Positions 18,089 through 26,849 of a stretch of 64,000 bases of DNA are shown here, piece by piece. Position 1 is the stretch's first letter. Each line of letters starts with the position of its first letter. Position numbers and translations under genes: made by a program. The notes beneath the pieces are model-generated. The model made no database searches and was not told where the DNA came from. It saw nothing but the letters and a program-made list of their open reading frames with translations. The DNA lies in contig NZ_PVTT01000001.1 in the NCBI RefSeq assembly GCF_003003095.1, positions 1,331,805 to 1,395,804 on the forward strand. The letters are read 5' to 3'. Source of the stretch: Hasllibacter halocynthiae (GTDB lineage: Bacteria > Pseudomonadota > Alphaproteobacteria > Rhodobacterales > Rhodobacteraceae).

Positions 18089-18390
18089 GGCGTCCTCCTA
18101 GCGCAGGCGGCATGGCGGGTGCACGCCCGATATGGACCCCGAACCGCATGGCGAACCCGGCAGCGGCCCGCCGGCCCGATAGCGCTCCGGTCGTCATCTC
18201 CGCCTCGAACGGGGCGCGTTCCGCTCCCTCTTCATCCTCTCCTCCCTCTCGGGGACTAGGAGGCCTCCGGACGCTGCTTACGTCAGCGCCCGATCACCGA
18301 AGAGAACCTTCGGCGCGCCCATGCAGGACCCTTCATTCGCCCTTCCTCGCAGCCATCGGGAACTCTGCCGCCACGCCATGGAACCGAACG
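18089..18390. other. Intergenic region upstream of the HlyD gene
   Basis: About 300 bp between two minus-strand genes. Nothing with a domain, ribosome site or clear hairpin was found. It should contain the promoter of the HlyD/FUSC pair. Confidence 0.4.
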
Positions 18391-19821
18391 CTAGCCTCGA
18401 TCCTCCGCGCCGTTCATACGCATCTTCCTGCTGATGCGCTGCGCCGCCATGCCTAGGGCTTCGGTGAATGTTGGGAAGGCCAGTTCCAGCTCGGCTATGT
18501 CCTGGACCGTCATGTCGGCCGCGATGCAGGTGGCGGCGACCTGGATCACCTCGGCCGAGTAGGAGCCGAGCACATGGGCGCCCAGCAGCTTCCGGCTCTC
18601 CTTGTCGACGATGATCTTACAGAACCCGTCGGTACGCGCATCCATCACCGCACGTGGCAGGGCCGTGTAGTCGATGACCTCGATATAGCAATCGTGCCGC
18701 TCGAGGGCCTGCGCCTCGGTCATTCCCACCGATCCGTATTCCGGCTCCGTGAAGCTGCCGGTCGCGATGGCCTGCGGATCGTATACGTCCTGGCTTTCCA
18801 GAACGGCGTTCCGGGCCGCGACCCTGGCCTGATGCGCGGCGCTCTGCACGAACATGCTCACACCGTTGGCGTCGCCGGCGACCAGGATCTCGGGCACGGT
18901 CGTGCGCAGGCACTCGTCCACCTTGATGAAGGGGCCGTCCATCTCGACCCCCGCCGCACCCAGATCCAGCCCCGAGACGTCCGCCGGCCAGCCGACCATC
19001 AGGAAGACCGCGTCCGTCTCCAGCGACGACGTCTCCTCGCCATGGGTGAACGACACCTTCAGCCTTCCATCCTTCCTCTCGATGGAATCGCATCCCGTTC
19101 CGGTCAGCACGTTCATGCCCCGCTTCTCGAATGCAGCCTTCAACCTGCGGGAAATGTCGGCGTCGCTCGGCGGCGTGAGCCGATCGGCGAACTCTATGAC
19201 GTCGACCTGCGCGCCGAAATCGATCAGGATCGACGCGAGCTGACAGCCCGTGGCGGACCCGCCGACGACCGTGACCCGGCCGGGCAGCTCCTTCATGTCC
19301 CACAGATCGTGGAACGACAACGCGAGGTCGCTCCCCGGGATGGAAAGCTTTCGGGGCTTCCCTCCGACCGCCAAGATGATCCTGTCGCCGCTGAACCGGC
19401 GTCCATCCCCGATCTCCAAGGTGGTCCGATCGACGAACCGGGCCGGGCCCACCTCGTCGATCACCTCGATTCCCTGCTCCTTGACCAAATCGGTCAGGTG
19501 CCAGACCTCGTTCGCGTAGGCCGCGACGCGGTTGGCGTGATCGATCGCCCTTGCGAAATCCACGTCCGGAACCTCGCCTTCGAGGCCGAACTCCGAGAAC
19601 ATCGTCGCATCGGATCGCAAGCGGGCGGCGCGCGCGAGCGCCCGGACGGGAGCGGGCCCTTCGTTGAAGGCCGTCCCTCCCAGCCGCTCGCTCTCGAGGA
19701 TGGTGACCTCCGCCCCCAATTCGCTGGCGCGCAGGGCCGCCTGAACGCCCGCGGGCCCGCCGCCTACGACGATGACCTTCCCCCTGCTCTTCGAGCCGCC
19801 GCGATCTTCGTCCCTCGCCAT
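18391..19821 (-). CDS. Pyridine nucleotide-disulfide-oxidoreductase-fold flavoprotein lacking the redox cysteines
   Basis: The 476-residue protein has the full class-I disulfide reductase layout. It has an FAD Rossmann motif VIVVGGGPAGVQAALRA (17-33), an NAD(P) motif VTVVGGSATGCQLASILI, the second FAD motif ILVAGDANG, and a C-terminal dimerisation domain. The start at 19821 (MARDEDRGG) places the FAD motif normally. The active-site CxxxxC is absent: GGTAFNEGPAPVR has Ala51 and Pro56 where dihydrolipoamide dehydrogenase or mercuric reductase have cysteines. The catalytic His of the C-terminal HP-x-x-x-E motif is Phe449 (AFPTFTE). It cannot work as a disulfide reductase. Transhydrogenase or diaphorase activity, or an unknown acceptor, are options. 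It is divergent from an SDR gene. Confidence 0.85.
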   Translation of the reverse strand: MARDEDRGGSKSRGKVIVVGGGPAGVQAALRASELGAEVTILESERLGGTAFNEGPAPVRALARAARLRSDATMFSEFGLEGEVPDVDFARAIDHANRVAAYANEVWHLTDLVKEQGIEVIDEVGPARFVDRTTLEIGDGRRFSGDRIILAVGGKPRKLSIPGSDLALSFHDLWDMKELPGRVTVVGGSATGCQLASILIDFGAQVDVIEFADRLTPPSDADISRRLKAAFEKRGMNVLTGTGCDSIERKDGRLKVSFTHGEETSSLETDAVFLMVGWPADVSGLDLGAAGVEMDGPFIKVDECLRTTVPEILVAGDANGVSMFVQSAAHQARVAARNAVLESQDVYDPQAIATGSFTEPEYGSVGMTEAQALERHDCYIEVIDYTALPRAVMDARTDGFCKIIVDKESRKLLGAHVLGSYSAEVIQVAATCIAADMTVQDIAELELAFPTFTEALGMAAQRISRKMRMNGAEDRG

Positions 19822-20387
19822 GTCTTCGTTCCCGTTCCTCTGAGCCGATCTGGTGCCCGGATATCGCTCCCGAGCAAGTTGGGTTTCCGCACTCGTCGCC
19901 GGGCGGACAGGAACTTGCCCCGTCCTGCAATCCGTGAGGATAGGCCGACGGACGGGCATGGCGACCCGCGGCGAAGGCCCTGGCATGGGCGAGAAGGGCG
20001 TATAGCGACGCCTGACGTGACCGCTGCCGCGTAACGACGGGCCGGATGCTCTGTCACGCTCGATGGCACCCGGGCGCGCATCCGCCATGCCGGTCAGACG
20101 CGGGGTGCGCGTGGACGCCCCTTCCTGTCGCGAACCCGCTCGATCGCATCACGGTCGCAGGTCTGACGCACAGGGGCCGCGGCCCATTCGGCGATTCTCC
20201 GCAGGACCGCTCTGGCATGCCAGGCGACCGGCACACGCCGGTCCAGTTCCATGCCGACGTGCCCGGACCGAGCGACTTCGCAGGCGAAGCGGGGCGAGGC
20301 CGTCGGCGGAACGACGCCGGGACGGGCATGCGCAGGAACCCATCGCCCCAGCTTCGCGCTGTCTCCGCGAACGAACCGGAATGGAAT
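19822..20387. other. Intergenic region between divergent flavoprotein and SDR genes
   Basis: A 566-bp GC-rich region without a supported gene. A plus-strand frame stays open into the SDR but has no family similarity and lacks a ribosome site. A perfect inverted repeat GACCGGC-ACAC-GCCGGTC is at 20226-20243; it could be an operator or a small hairpin. Promoters for both flanking genes should be here. Confidence 0.4.
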
Positions 20388-21161
20388 ATGGCCATGTACG
20401 ATCAAGCCGACTTCACCCTGAAAGACGAGGTCGCGGCCATTACCGGAGCGGGCGCCGGGATCGGGCGCGCGATGGCCGAGACCTTCGCCGCGGCGGGCGC
20501 GAAGGTCGCGGTCAGCGACTACGACGTGGACGCCGCGAACGAGGTGGCCAAAGCCATCACGGACGCGGGCGGCGAGGCGTTCGCCATCAAGTGCGACGTG
20601 ACCAGCGAGGACGACCTGAGGTCGTTCGTATCCGGCACCGCCGAGCGCTACGGCAAGCTCACGATCCTCGTCTCCAACGCCGGCGGCGGCGGGCCCAAGC
20701 CCTTCGACATGCCGATGAAGGATTTCGTCCGCGCTTACGAGTTGAACGTGTTCTCGCTGTTCCGCCTGTCGCAGCTCGCAGCCGAGGAGATGGAGAAGGC
20801 TGGCGGCGGGGCGATCCTGGCGACCAGCTCCATCGGCGCGGAGGACAAGGCCAAGGGCAACGCGTCCTATTCCTCCGCCAAGGCGGCTGTGAACCACCTG
20901 GTGCGCAACACCGCCTTCGATCTCGGCCCGAAGAACATCCGCATCAACGCCGTCGCGCCCGGCGCCACGCGGACCGAGGCGCTGAAATCGGTGCTTACCG
21001 ACGAGCGCGAGAAGGCGATGCTCTCGAACACGCCCATCAAGAGGCTGGGCGAGCCGCAGGACATCGCCAACGCCGCGCTGTTCCTCTGCTCCCCCGCCGC
21101 GAGCTGGATAAGCGGCCAGATCCTTACCGTGTCGGGGGGCGGCATCCAGAACCTCGGCTGA
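20388..21161 (+). CDS. Short-chain dehydrogenase/reductase (7-alpha-hydroxysteroid dehydrogenase-like)
   Basis: A 257-residue classical SDR with the NAD(P)-binding motif TGAGAGIGRAMA at about 20-31, NAGGGG, the catalytic SSIGAEDKAKGNASYSSAKA (Ser...Tyr-x-x-x-Lys) and PGATRTEALKS. The start MAMYDQADFTLKDEVA matches the leader of HdhA-like SDRs; ATG at 20394 is an equally good alternative. The longer upstream frame has no similarity. These enzymes oxidise hydroxyl groups of steroids, sugars or acyl compounds, and substrate is not predictable. It may belong with the lipid- or steroid-like operon at 22-26 kb. Confidence 0.88.
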   Translation: MAMYDQADFTLKDEVAAITGAGAGIGRAMAETFAAAGAKVAVSDYDVDAANEVAKAITDAGGEAFAIKCDVTSEDDLRSFVSGTAERYGKLTILVSNAGGGGPKPFDMPMKDFVRAYELNVFSLFRLSQLAAEEMEKAGGGAILATSSIGAEDKAKGNASYSSAKAAVNHLVRNTAFDLGPKNIRINAVAPGATRTEALKSVLTDEREKAMLSNTPIKRLGEPQDIANAALFLCSPAASWISGQILTVSGGGIQNLG

Positions 21162-21393
21162 CGCGCCGACCAGCGGAACGATCCGGCACTCGCTCCGCTG
21201 GCGGCACGCCGTCCTCGCAAGGCGGTCGGCGGCGTTCAGCCGACGGGCAGCATCGTGGAGGGCCGGTCTTTCACCGCCGTCGTTCAGGCTCACTGTGTCG
21301 CGGTCACGTCTCGCGCGTCGCGGGGGCGCGCCCTCGCCGCTTTGAAACCCCACCTCTTGATACCCGGAGCCATCTCGTGCGTTAGCGGGCGCG

Positions 21394-22059
21394 ATGAGCG
21401 GGGCGTCCGACAGCAGCCGGAGTGAGACGGGCGATCGCCGGACCGGATCGCGCGCGGGCCGGCAGGACGTCCTGGACGCCGCCGTCGCGGTCGTCGCGGA
21501 GCACGGGGCCTCGGCGTTGACCACCGGGCGCATCGCGAAGCGGGCCGGCATCGTGCAGTCCGGCTTCTACGCGCACTTCCCCAACATCGCCGCCTGCGTC
21601 GAGGCGCTGGAGGAGCGGATCGAGACGCAGGTGCGCGAACCGATCGCCGACGGGATGGAGCGGCTGCGAGAGACCGGCCCCGGGGATGCCGAAGCGCTTA
21701 CGGCTTATTTCCTCGGCCTGATCGACCTCGTGCGCGAGAGCGGCGCGCTGATGGACGTCTTCATGAGGTTCCGCGGCGACCCGTCGCCACTCGGCGCGGC
21801 GCTCGACCGGTGCGAGGCGGCGCTGATCGACGATCTCACGGACCATCTGGACGCCTTCGTCGCGACCGCGCGCGACGAGGAGGCCCATGCGCGGGCCTGC
21901 CGCGCGGTGGCGCTGCTGCTCGTGCGCCAGGCGTTCGACGGGATGGGCCTGTTGCGCGCCGGCACGATCGAGCGCGAGCCGCTGGCGCGGCTTCTGGCGG
22001 AGCAGACGTCGAAGATCGGAGCGAGCGCGAGCCGTGCTGGCCTCTTCGCTCAGCCCTGA
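21394..22059 (+). CDS. TetR-family transcriptional regulator
   Basis: The 221-residue protein has an N-terminal TetR helix-turn-helix at about 20-67: GRQDVLDAAVAVVAEHGASA, TGRIAKRAGIVQSGFYAHF. A helical ligand-binding domain follows. Its 3' end overlaps by 10 bp the end of the last gene of the convergent MFS-SDR-hydrolase-SDR operon. It is the only local regulator, and a 16-bp palindrome sits before that operon, so repression of the operon is likely but inferred. Confidence 0.87.
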   Translation: MSGASDSSRSETGDRRTGSRAGRQDVLDAAVAVVAEHGASALTTGRIAKRAGIVQSGFYAHFPNIAACVEALEERIETQVREPIADGMERLRETGPGDAEALTAYFLGLIDLVRESGALMDVFMRFRGDPSPLGAALDRCEAALIDDLTDHLDAFVATARDEEAHARACRAVALLLVRQAFDGMGLLRAGTIEREPLARLLAEQTSKIGASASRAGLFAQP

Positions 22060-22925
22060 AGGGTCGGTCCGATGGCGGTGGTGACGCTGCGGCCTTCACC
22101 CGATAGCCGACGCGAGGCTTCGACGGCCTGCTCAACGTTGTCGGCCTTGAAGCGGCCTTCGAACAGGCGCTGGATCAGGCGCGGCGCCTTCAGCACGAAG
22201 AACATCGAGCGTGGCGACGTCGTCTCGCGCGCGCGAACGCGCATGGCATGCACGGCGTCCCTGGCGACGTCGGCCACGGGCGTACCCGTGCCTTCCGCGT
22301 TCACGTTGCCCCACAGCTGCTTCATCAGTTCGTCCGTGCCGGGGCCGGGCTCGCCGCTCTCGGTGGCCGGGGCGACGAAGTTCGGGCACAGCACGCCGAC
22401 GTCGATGCCGCGGTGGGCGACCTCCTGGCGGAAGCAGTCCATCATCGCGTAGACCCCCGCCTTCGACGCGCAATAATGCGATTGCAGTGGCGAGTGGCCG
22501 ACGGCCGCCGTGGAGCAGACCGACAGGAAGTATCCGCGCGTGAGCGTCAGGTAGGGCACCGCATGGTGCGCCACGCGGTAAGTGCCCGTGAGGTTGATCG
22601 CGAGCATGCGGTCCAGGAAGTTGGCGCCCACGGCCTCGACCGCGCCGGATCCCATGACGCCTGCGTTCGAGACGACGACGTCGACGCGCCCGAAGGTGGC
22701 GGCGGCGGCATCGAAGGCGGCGGCGACCGAGGCGTCGTCGGTGACGTCCATCTCGACGGCGAGGGCGCGTCCGCCGATCTCGTCGCGCAGACGTTCCAGC
22801 CGGTCGAACTCCAAGCCGGCGAGCACGGGGTGACCGCCGTCCCGGGCGACCGCGCGTGCGATCTCGCGGCCGATGTTGCGTGCCGGTCCGGTGATCAGGA
22901 CGACGCGGTTCTCAAGTGACGGCAT
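22050..22925 (-). CDS. Short-chain dehydrogenase (SDR), last gene of the operon
   Basis: A 291-residue SDR with start at 22925 (MPSLENRVVLITGPARNIG). The nucleotide motif reads TGPARNIG, Asn replacing the usual second Gly. The catalytic set is CSTAAVGHSPLQSHYCASKA, and NAGVMG is present. The C-terminal part (FFVLKAPRLIQRLFEGRF) is longer than in minimal SDRs. It overlaps the upstream hydrolase gene by 14 bp. The substrate is unknown; the neighbouring hydrolase, second SDR and MFS transporter suggest stepwise oxidation of an imported ester or alcohol. Confidence 0.85.
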   Translation of the reverse strand: MPSLENRVVLITGPARNIGREIARAVARDGGHPVLAGLEFDRLERLRDEIGGRALAVEMDVTDDASVAAAFDAAAATFGRVDVVVSNAGVMGSGAVEAVGANFLDRMLAINLTGTYRVAHHAVPYLTLTRGYFLSVCSTAAVGHSPLQSHYCASKAGVYAMMDCFRQEVAHRGIDVGVLCPNFVAPATESGEPGPGTDELMKQLWGNVNAEGTGTPVADVARDAVHAMRVRARETTSPRSMFFVLKAPRLIQRLFEGRFKADNVEQAVEASRRLSGEGRSVTTAIGPTLQG

Positions 22926-23811
22926 CGGTGTCCTCCATGACGAGCGCCTCCTGCAGGAAGGCGATCTCGTCGGCGACCGCACGCTCGAAGGGCTCGCCGA
23001 AGTAGATCTCGAAATGCTCGATGTCGTAGTCGACCGCACGGCCCCGCGGCGCCGCGGCGGCGGCGTCGCGGGCGGGCTGCGGCGGGGTGACGGCATCGGC
23101 GGCCGCGACCTGCACGAGGAGCGGGCAGGCGATGGCGGCGGTCTTAGCGCCCGGCCGCCAGCGCAGCGCCTGCAGGAAGACTCGCGGCGTGATGCGGTTC
23201 TCCCAGCCGGTGCCTCGGCTCTGCTGCCACCAATCGTGCGGCACGGCGTCGGGGGTGGTCATGGCGGCGAGGTCACCCGGATGGCCGGCCGCGCCGATAT
23301 AGTAGGGATAGCGGCCCCTCATGCCGCGCCACCGATCGCGCAGCGCGGCGCCGAACAGTCGCAGGGCCTGACGGGGGTCGCCGGTGTTCTGCCGACCGTC
23401 CGCGAAGGGGGCCTGCGCGACAACGGCCTGCACGTCCGCGCCGCCGGCCGCGAGATCCATGACGTGGCCGCCGGAGAAGGACGTGCCCCACAACGCGATC
23501 CTGCTCGCGTCGATACCGGGCTGACCCCGCGCCCAGTCGATGACGGCCCGCCAGTCCTCCTGCTGGCGGGGGATGTCCATCCACTGGCGCGGACGACCGC
23601 CCGAGCGACCGAAGGTGCGATAGTCGAACAGCACGGCGACGAGGCCCGCTTTCGCGAAGCGGTCCGCGTAGCGCAGCAGCGGCTCGGCGATGACGCCGGA
23701 GAAGCCGTGCGCCATCACCACGGCCGGACGCGTGCCGTCCCGCGGCCCCACCCGCCAGACGTGCACGCGATCGCCGGCGACCTCGATGTCGTCCTCCGTC
23801 ACCTCAGCCAC
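22912..23811 (-). CDS. Alpha/beta hydrolase
   Basis: A 299-residue cytosolic serine hydrolase with GTG start. It shows the oxyanion strand AVVMAHGFSGV at about 30-40, the nucleophile elbow LWGTSFSGGH (Ser in GTSFSGG), and a likely acid/base pair in AAADAVTPPQPA and HFEIYFGEPFE. It resembles DLH-like or acetylxylan-esterase-type hydrolases often annotated as carboxylesterases. It overlaps the preceding SDR by 8 bp and the following SDR by 14 bp, so the operon is translationally coupled. Confidence 0.86.
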   Translation of the reverse strand: MAEVTEDDIEVAGDRVHVWRVGPRDGTRPAVVMAHGFSGVIAEPLLRYADRFAKAGLVAVLFDYRTFGRSGGRPRQWMDIPRQQEDWRAVIDWARGQPGIDASRIALWGTSFSGGHVMDLAAGGADVQAVVAQAPFADGRQNTGDPRQALRLFGAALRDRWRGMRGRYPYYIGAAGHPGDLAAMTTPDAVPHDWWQQSRGTGWENRITPRVFLQALRWRPGAKTAAIACPLLVQVAAADAVTPPQPARDAAAAAPRGRAVDYDIEHFEIYFGEPFERAVADEIAFLQEALVMEDTDAVT

Positions 23812-24673
23812 CGGCGCGCCGATCGACCGGCAGGGCGGGAATGTCCGGCACCAGCCCGGACTTCTTCAACTGCCCCAGCATGACGCGGGTGTAGCGCGCG
23901 GGCAGCATGCGCGACATCCAGTCCATCACGCTCGCGTCGCGGCCGATCAGGATGCGCTCGCGCTTGGCCCTGATGCCCGCGACGACGACCTCCGCCGCGC
24001 GCTCGGGCGAGATGACGAGGTTCTTGGCGAAGTTCGCCTTGTCCGCCTCGCGCTCCTCGGCGGTGCGGCTGCCTGCCGCGATGGCGTTGTCCGAGATGGC
24101 CGTCGCGATGCCGCCCGGGAAGACCGTCGAGACGGTGAGGCCCGGATAGTAGGCGCGGGCTTCCATCCTCAACGCCTCGGAGAAGCCGCGCACGGCGAAC
24201 TTGGAGGCGCAATAGGCGCCCTGAAGGCCGACTGCCGTCAGCCCGAAGGTGGACGAGGTGTTGACCACCGTCGCTTCCGGTCGGGCGATGAGATCGGACA
24301 GGAAGGTCTGCGTGCCGTGGAAGACCCCCATGAAGTTCACGTCCATGACGCGTTCCATGTCGACGGCGCGCATGTGCTGCACGGTGACGGCCTCGTGTGC
24401 GATGCCGGCGTTGTTGACGACGGCATCGACCGTGCCGAAGCGCTCGAGCACCTCGCCGCGGAAGTCGTCCCAGGCCAGGCGGTCGGCCACGGAGAAGGCG
24501 GCGGCGAGCACGTCGGCGTTGCCGAGCATGCGGCGCGTCTTCTCGAGCCCGTCGGCGTCGCGGTCGACGAGGGCGAGGCGTACGCCCTCGTCCGCGAGCG
24601 CGACGGCGAGCGCGCGGCCGATGCCGGAGGACGCGCCCGTGAGGACGAAGACCTTGTGGGACAGCTGCTTCAT
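23804..24673 (-). CDS. Short-chain dehydrogenase (SDR), second gene of the operon
   Basis: A 289-residue SDR: VLTGASSGIGRALAVAL at the N terminus, NNAGIAHEA, and catalytic NTSSTFGLTAVGLQGAYCASK. The extended C-terminal tail (SVMDWMSRMLPARYTRVML) is typical of SDRs annotated as acetoin- or retinol-dehydrogenase-like. Its ATG overlaps the MFS stop (ATGA). The substrate is unknown. Confidence 0.87.
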   Translation of the reverse strand: MKQLSHKVFVLTGASSGIGRALAVALADEGVRLALVDRDADGLEKTRRMLGNADVLAAAFSVADRLAWDDFRGEVLERFGTVDAVVNNAGIAHEAVTVQHMRAVDMERVMDVNFMGVFHGTQTFLSDLIARPEATVVNTSSTFGLTAVGLQGAYCASKFAVRGFSEALRMEARAYYPGLTVSTVFPGGIATAISDNAIAAGSRTAEEREADKANFAKNLVISPERAAEVVVAGIRAKRERILIGRDASVMDWMSRMLPARYTRVMLGQLKKSGLVPDIPALPVDRRAGG

Positions 24674-26058
24674 GCCAGGACGTTCCGTGCGGTGGTGCCG
24701 GCCCTTGCCCGCGCCTGCATAGCGCGGGTGATGGGATAGCCGATGCAGAGCAGGATCGTAACGACGAGGATGGCGAGCGGGATCGGCCCCGTCATCCAGA
24801 CGAAGGCGGCGAGCGTGCCTTCGGCCTGCACGGCCCGGCCTGCCTGGTGGTCGAAGATGGCCAGCATGATGGCGTTCCAGAACACGGCGAGGGAGCCCGC
24901 CATCTTCTGCGTGAAGATGAAGACGGCATAGACCAGCCCCTCGCGCGGGGCGCCGTGCGTCTGGGCATCCATGTCGACCGCGTCGGGCAGCATGGCCCAG
25001 GGAAAAAGGTTGATGGCCGAGATGCCGATGCCCGAGAGCGCGCAGATGCCGATCAGGAACGGCGTCATGCTGGCACGCGGAACGAAGGGCACGAGCGCAA
25101 GGAACAGGCAGTAGATCGCGCAGCCGAGGATCATGGCGCGATGCTTGCCCATGCGCTTGCCGATCGAGGCCCAGGCGGGAAAGCACAAGATCGAGAGCAG
25201 GAAGATGCCGCCCAGGATCGGCGCCTGCGCGGACCCCGGCAGGCCGACCCACGATTCCAGGTAGAACGGCACCATGGATTGCACGATGAGCGTCGCCAGC
25301 ACCGACGTGCCGAAGATGGCGATGACCCGCCCGTAGCCCGGCGTCGCGAAGAGGCTGCGCACGTCGGCGCCCAGCGGCCTGACCGGCGGCGCGGGGCTTG
25401 GCTGCGCATCGGGGATGGCGAACAGGAACGGCAGGTAGGACAGGATCCCCAATACCGCGAACAGGGCTGCCGTCGCGATCCAGCCGAAGGCCGGCGTCGC
25501 CGCCAGCTCCTCGACCCCGGTGAAGCCGATTACCAGCGCCGGCGTGATCGCGATGGCGACGAGCACCGAGACGAAGATGAAGATCATGTTGATGGAGACC
25601 TGGCCCGTGCGCGCGTCGTAGTCCGGCACGAGGTCCGGCAGCAGGGCGATGCGCGGGATCGAGACCAACGTGTAGAAGAACGAGAACAGCATAAATCCGC
25701 CCGTCGCCAACGCGAACTTCAGGACCGTCGGCTCGACCAGCGCGGGCAGGACCCAGATGCTCACGTAGGCGAGCGCCGTCGGCACGAGCGCCCAGCGGAT
25801 CGCGGGGATGCGTCCGACCGTATGGCGCATGCGGTCCGACCACCGCCCCACCAACGGATCGAGCACGGCGTCGAACAGCCGCCCGGCCAGGAAGGCGATG
25901 CCCGCCAGCAGCGGGGAAAGGCCGGCGACGTTGACGAGGAAATAGAGCAGCCACGAGTTGATCGCGACGAAGGCGAGCGCGAGCCCGACCTCCGGCGTGC
26001 CGAAGGCCAGCTTCTGCCCAAAGCGCAAGCCGCGGGCCCTCCCCCCCTCATCCTTCAC
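24670..26058 (-). CDS. MFS transporter of the glycoside-pentoside-hexuronide (MelB-like) type
   Basis: A 462-residue 12-span permease with GTG start. The region FGTPEVGLALAFVAINSWLLYF at the N terminus, and FDAVLDPLVGRWSDR with the conserved Asp residues of the cation site, place it in the GPH/MFS_2 group. LPDAVDMDAQTHGAPREGLVYA in the second half is also typical. Members import sugars, glycosides or other small organic compounds with sodium or protons. It is the first gene of a four-gene run with overlapping ends, and a palindrome lies 31 bp before its start. Confidence 0.88.
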   Translation of the reverse strand: MKDEGGRARGLRFGQKLAFGTPEVGLALAFVAINSWLLYFLVNVAGLSPLLAGIAFLAGRLFDAVLDPLVGRWSDRMRHTVGRIPAIRWALVPTALAYVSIWVLPALVEPTVLKFALATGGFMLFSFFYTLVSIPRIALLPDLVPDYDARTGQVSINMIFIFVSVLVAIAITPALVIGFTGVEELAATPAFGWIATAALFAVLGILSYLPFLFAIPDAQPSPAPPVRPLGADVRSLFATPGYGRVIAIFGTSVLATLIVQSMVPFYLESWVGLPGSAQAPILGGIFLLSILCFPAWASIGKRMGKHRAMILGCAIYCLFLALVPFVPRASMTPFLIGICALSGIGISAINLFPWAMLPDAVDMDAQTHGAPREGLVYAVFIFTQKMAGSLAVFWNAIMLAIFDHQAGRAVQAEGTLAAFVWMTGPIPLAILVVTILLCIGYPITRAMQARARAGTTARNVLA

Positions 26059-26088
26059 GTCGCGCCCCTCCCAAGCCGCTCCTCTGAC

Positions 26089-26104
26089 ATGATAGGTCTA
26101 TCAT
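26089..26104. promoter_or_regulatory. 16-bp palindrome, candidate TetR operator
   Basis: ATGATAG and CTATCAT form perfect 7-bp arms around GT, 31 bp upstream of the MFS start. AT-rich arms stand out against the GC-rich background. Size and symmetry fit a TetR-family operator overlapping the promoter of the MFS-SDR-hydrolase-SDR operon. Confidence 0.55.
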
Positions 26105-26401
26105 ATCTTCGCTGGCAAGAGCCGCGGATCACCATGAGGGCGGGACCTCTTCCGGTGATCGCACGCGGCGAAGGTTGCGCCTTGCGCATTTCCGATGGAA
26201 CGACGCCTTGGCGACCCGGCCTGCTTCTTCGTGAACACCCCTTCCCCGTCATCGACGGCAGCGGAAGGCATGCCACTCAACCGCTCTAGTTTTATGGGCC
26301 GCTGGCCGTGAGAGGACGAGCGCGGCATTCATGGGAGGTGCATGAGCGGGCGGTTCGGATGCTATGTACGTACGCATCGCGGTCCGCTGCGGTTCGATCC
26401 C
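26105..26401. other. Intergenic region between MFS operon and IS remnant
   Basis: About 300 bp with no supported gene. It contains the upstream side of the MFS promoter and ends at the probable left terminus of the IS3 remnant. A short self-complementary stretch GTACGTAC occurs near 26375. Confidence 0.35.
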
Positions 26402-26480
26402 TGAGCTGCTCCTCGCAAATCGAACACTGAGGGAGCTATGATCCGAGGCCGTCCTGGTCTTCGGGAAGGGGACGGACGAG

Positions 26481-26790
26481 ATGGCGAGGAGGAAGCGGCA
26501 CGCGGCTGCGTTCAAGGCGAAGGTGGCGCTGAAGGGCGAGCAGGCGGTGGCGGCGCTGGCCAAATGGTTCGAGGTGCATCCGACGCCGATCCACCAGTGG
26601 AGCGAGCCTTGCCCGCCATCGGTCCTAGGACATCGGCGATCGCGCTGCTGGAGGGGGCGTCCGGCGTGTTCGAGAAGGGCGCTGCGAGCAAGGCGCCCGA
26701 GGTCGACGCCGAAACGGTGCGCGAGCCGCACGCCAAGATCGTGAGGCAAGGCCCCGAACGCCATAGGTCCGAGAGAGGGGCCGAACGCGG
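26481..26790 (+). pseudogene. IS3-family transposase OrfA remnant (frameshifted)
   Basis: The frame begins MARRKRHAAAFKAKVALKG and continues AALAKWFEVHPTPIHQW, a clear IS3 OrfA helix-turn-helix. It then shifts frame after about residue 41. The expected continuation (LLEGASGVFEKGAASKAPE, then DAETVREPHAKI) is found in another frame about 26645-26745. The lesion makes the protein non-functional. Confidence 0.75.
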
Positions 26791-26849
26791 TCGCGAACGA
26801 TCCCCCAGGGCTTTTGCGGGCCCACCAGACCCACGGTCTCCTTCGATGT

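Noticed and set aside
18391..19821. Annotation as dihydrolipoamide dehydrogenase or mercuric reductase
   Set aside because: Both redox cysteines and the catalytic histidine are absent.
20046..20387. Upstream extension of the SDR by about 114 residues
   Set aside because: The extension has no similarity to SDRs and lacks a ribosome site; the family start is near 20388.
24847..26289. A plus-strand 480-codon open frame opposite the MFS gene
   Set aside because: Highly charged, repetitive composition typical of the antisense of a membrane protein.
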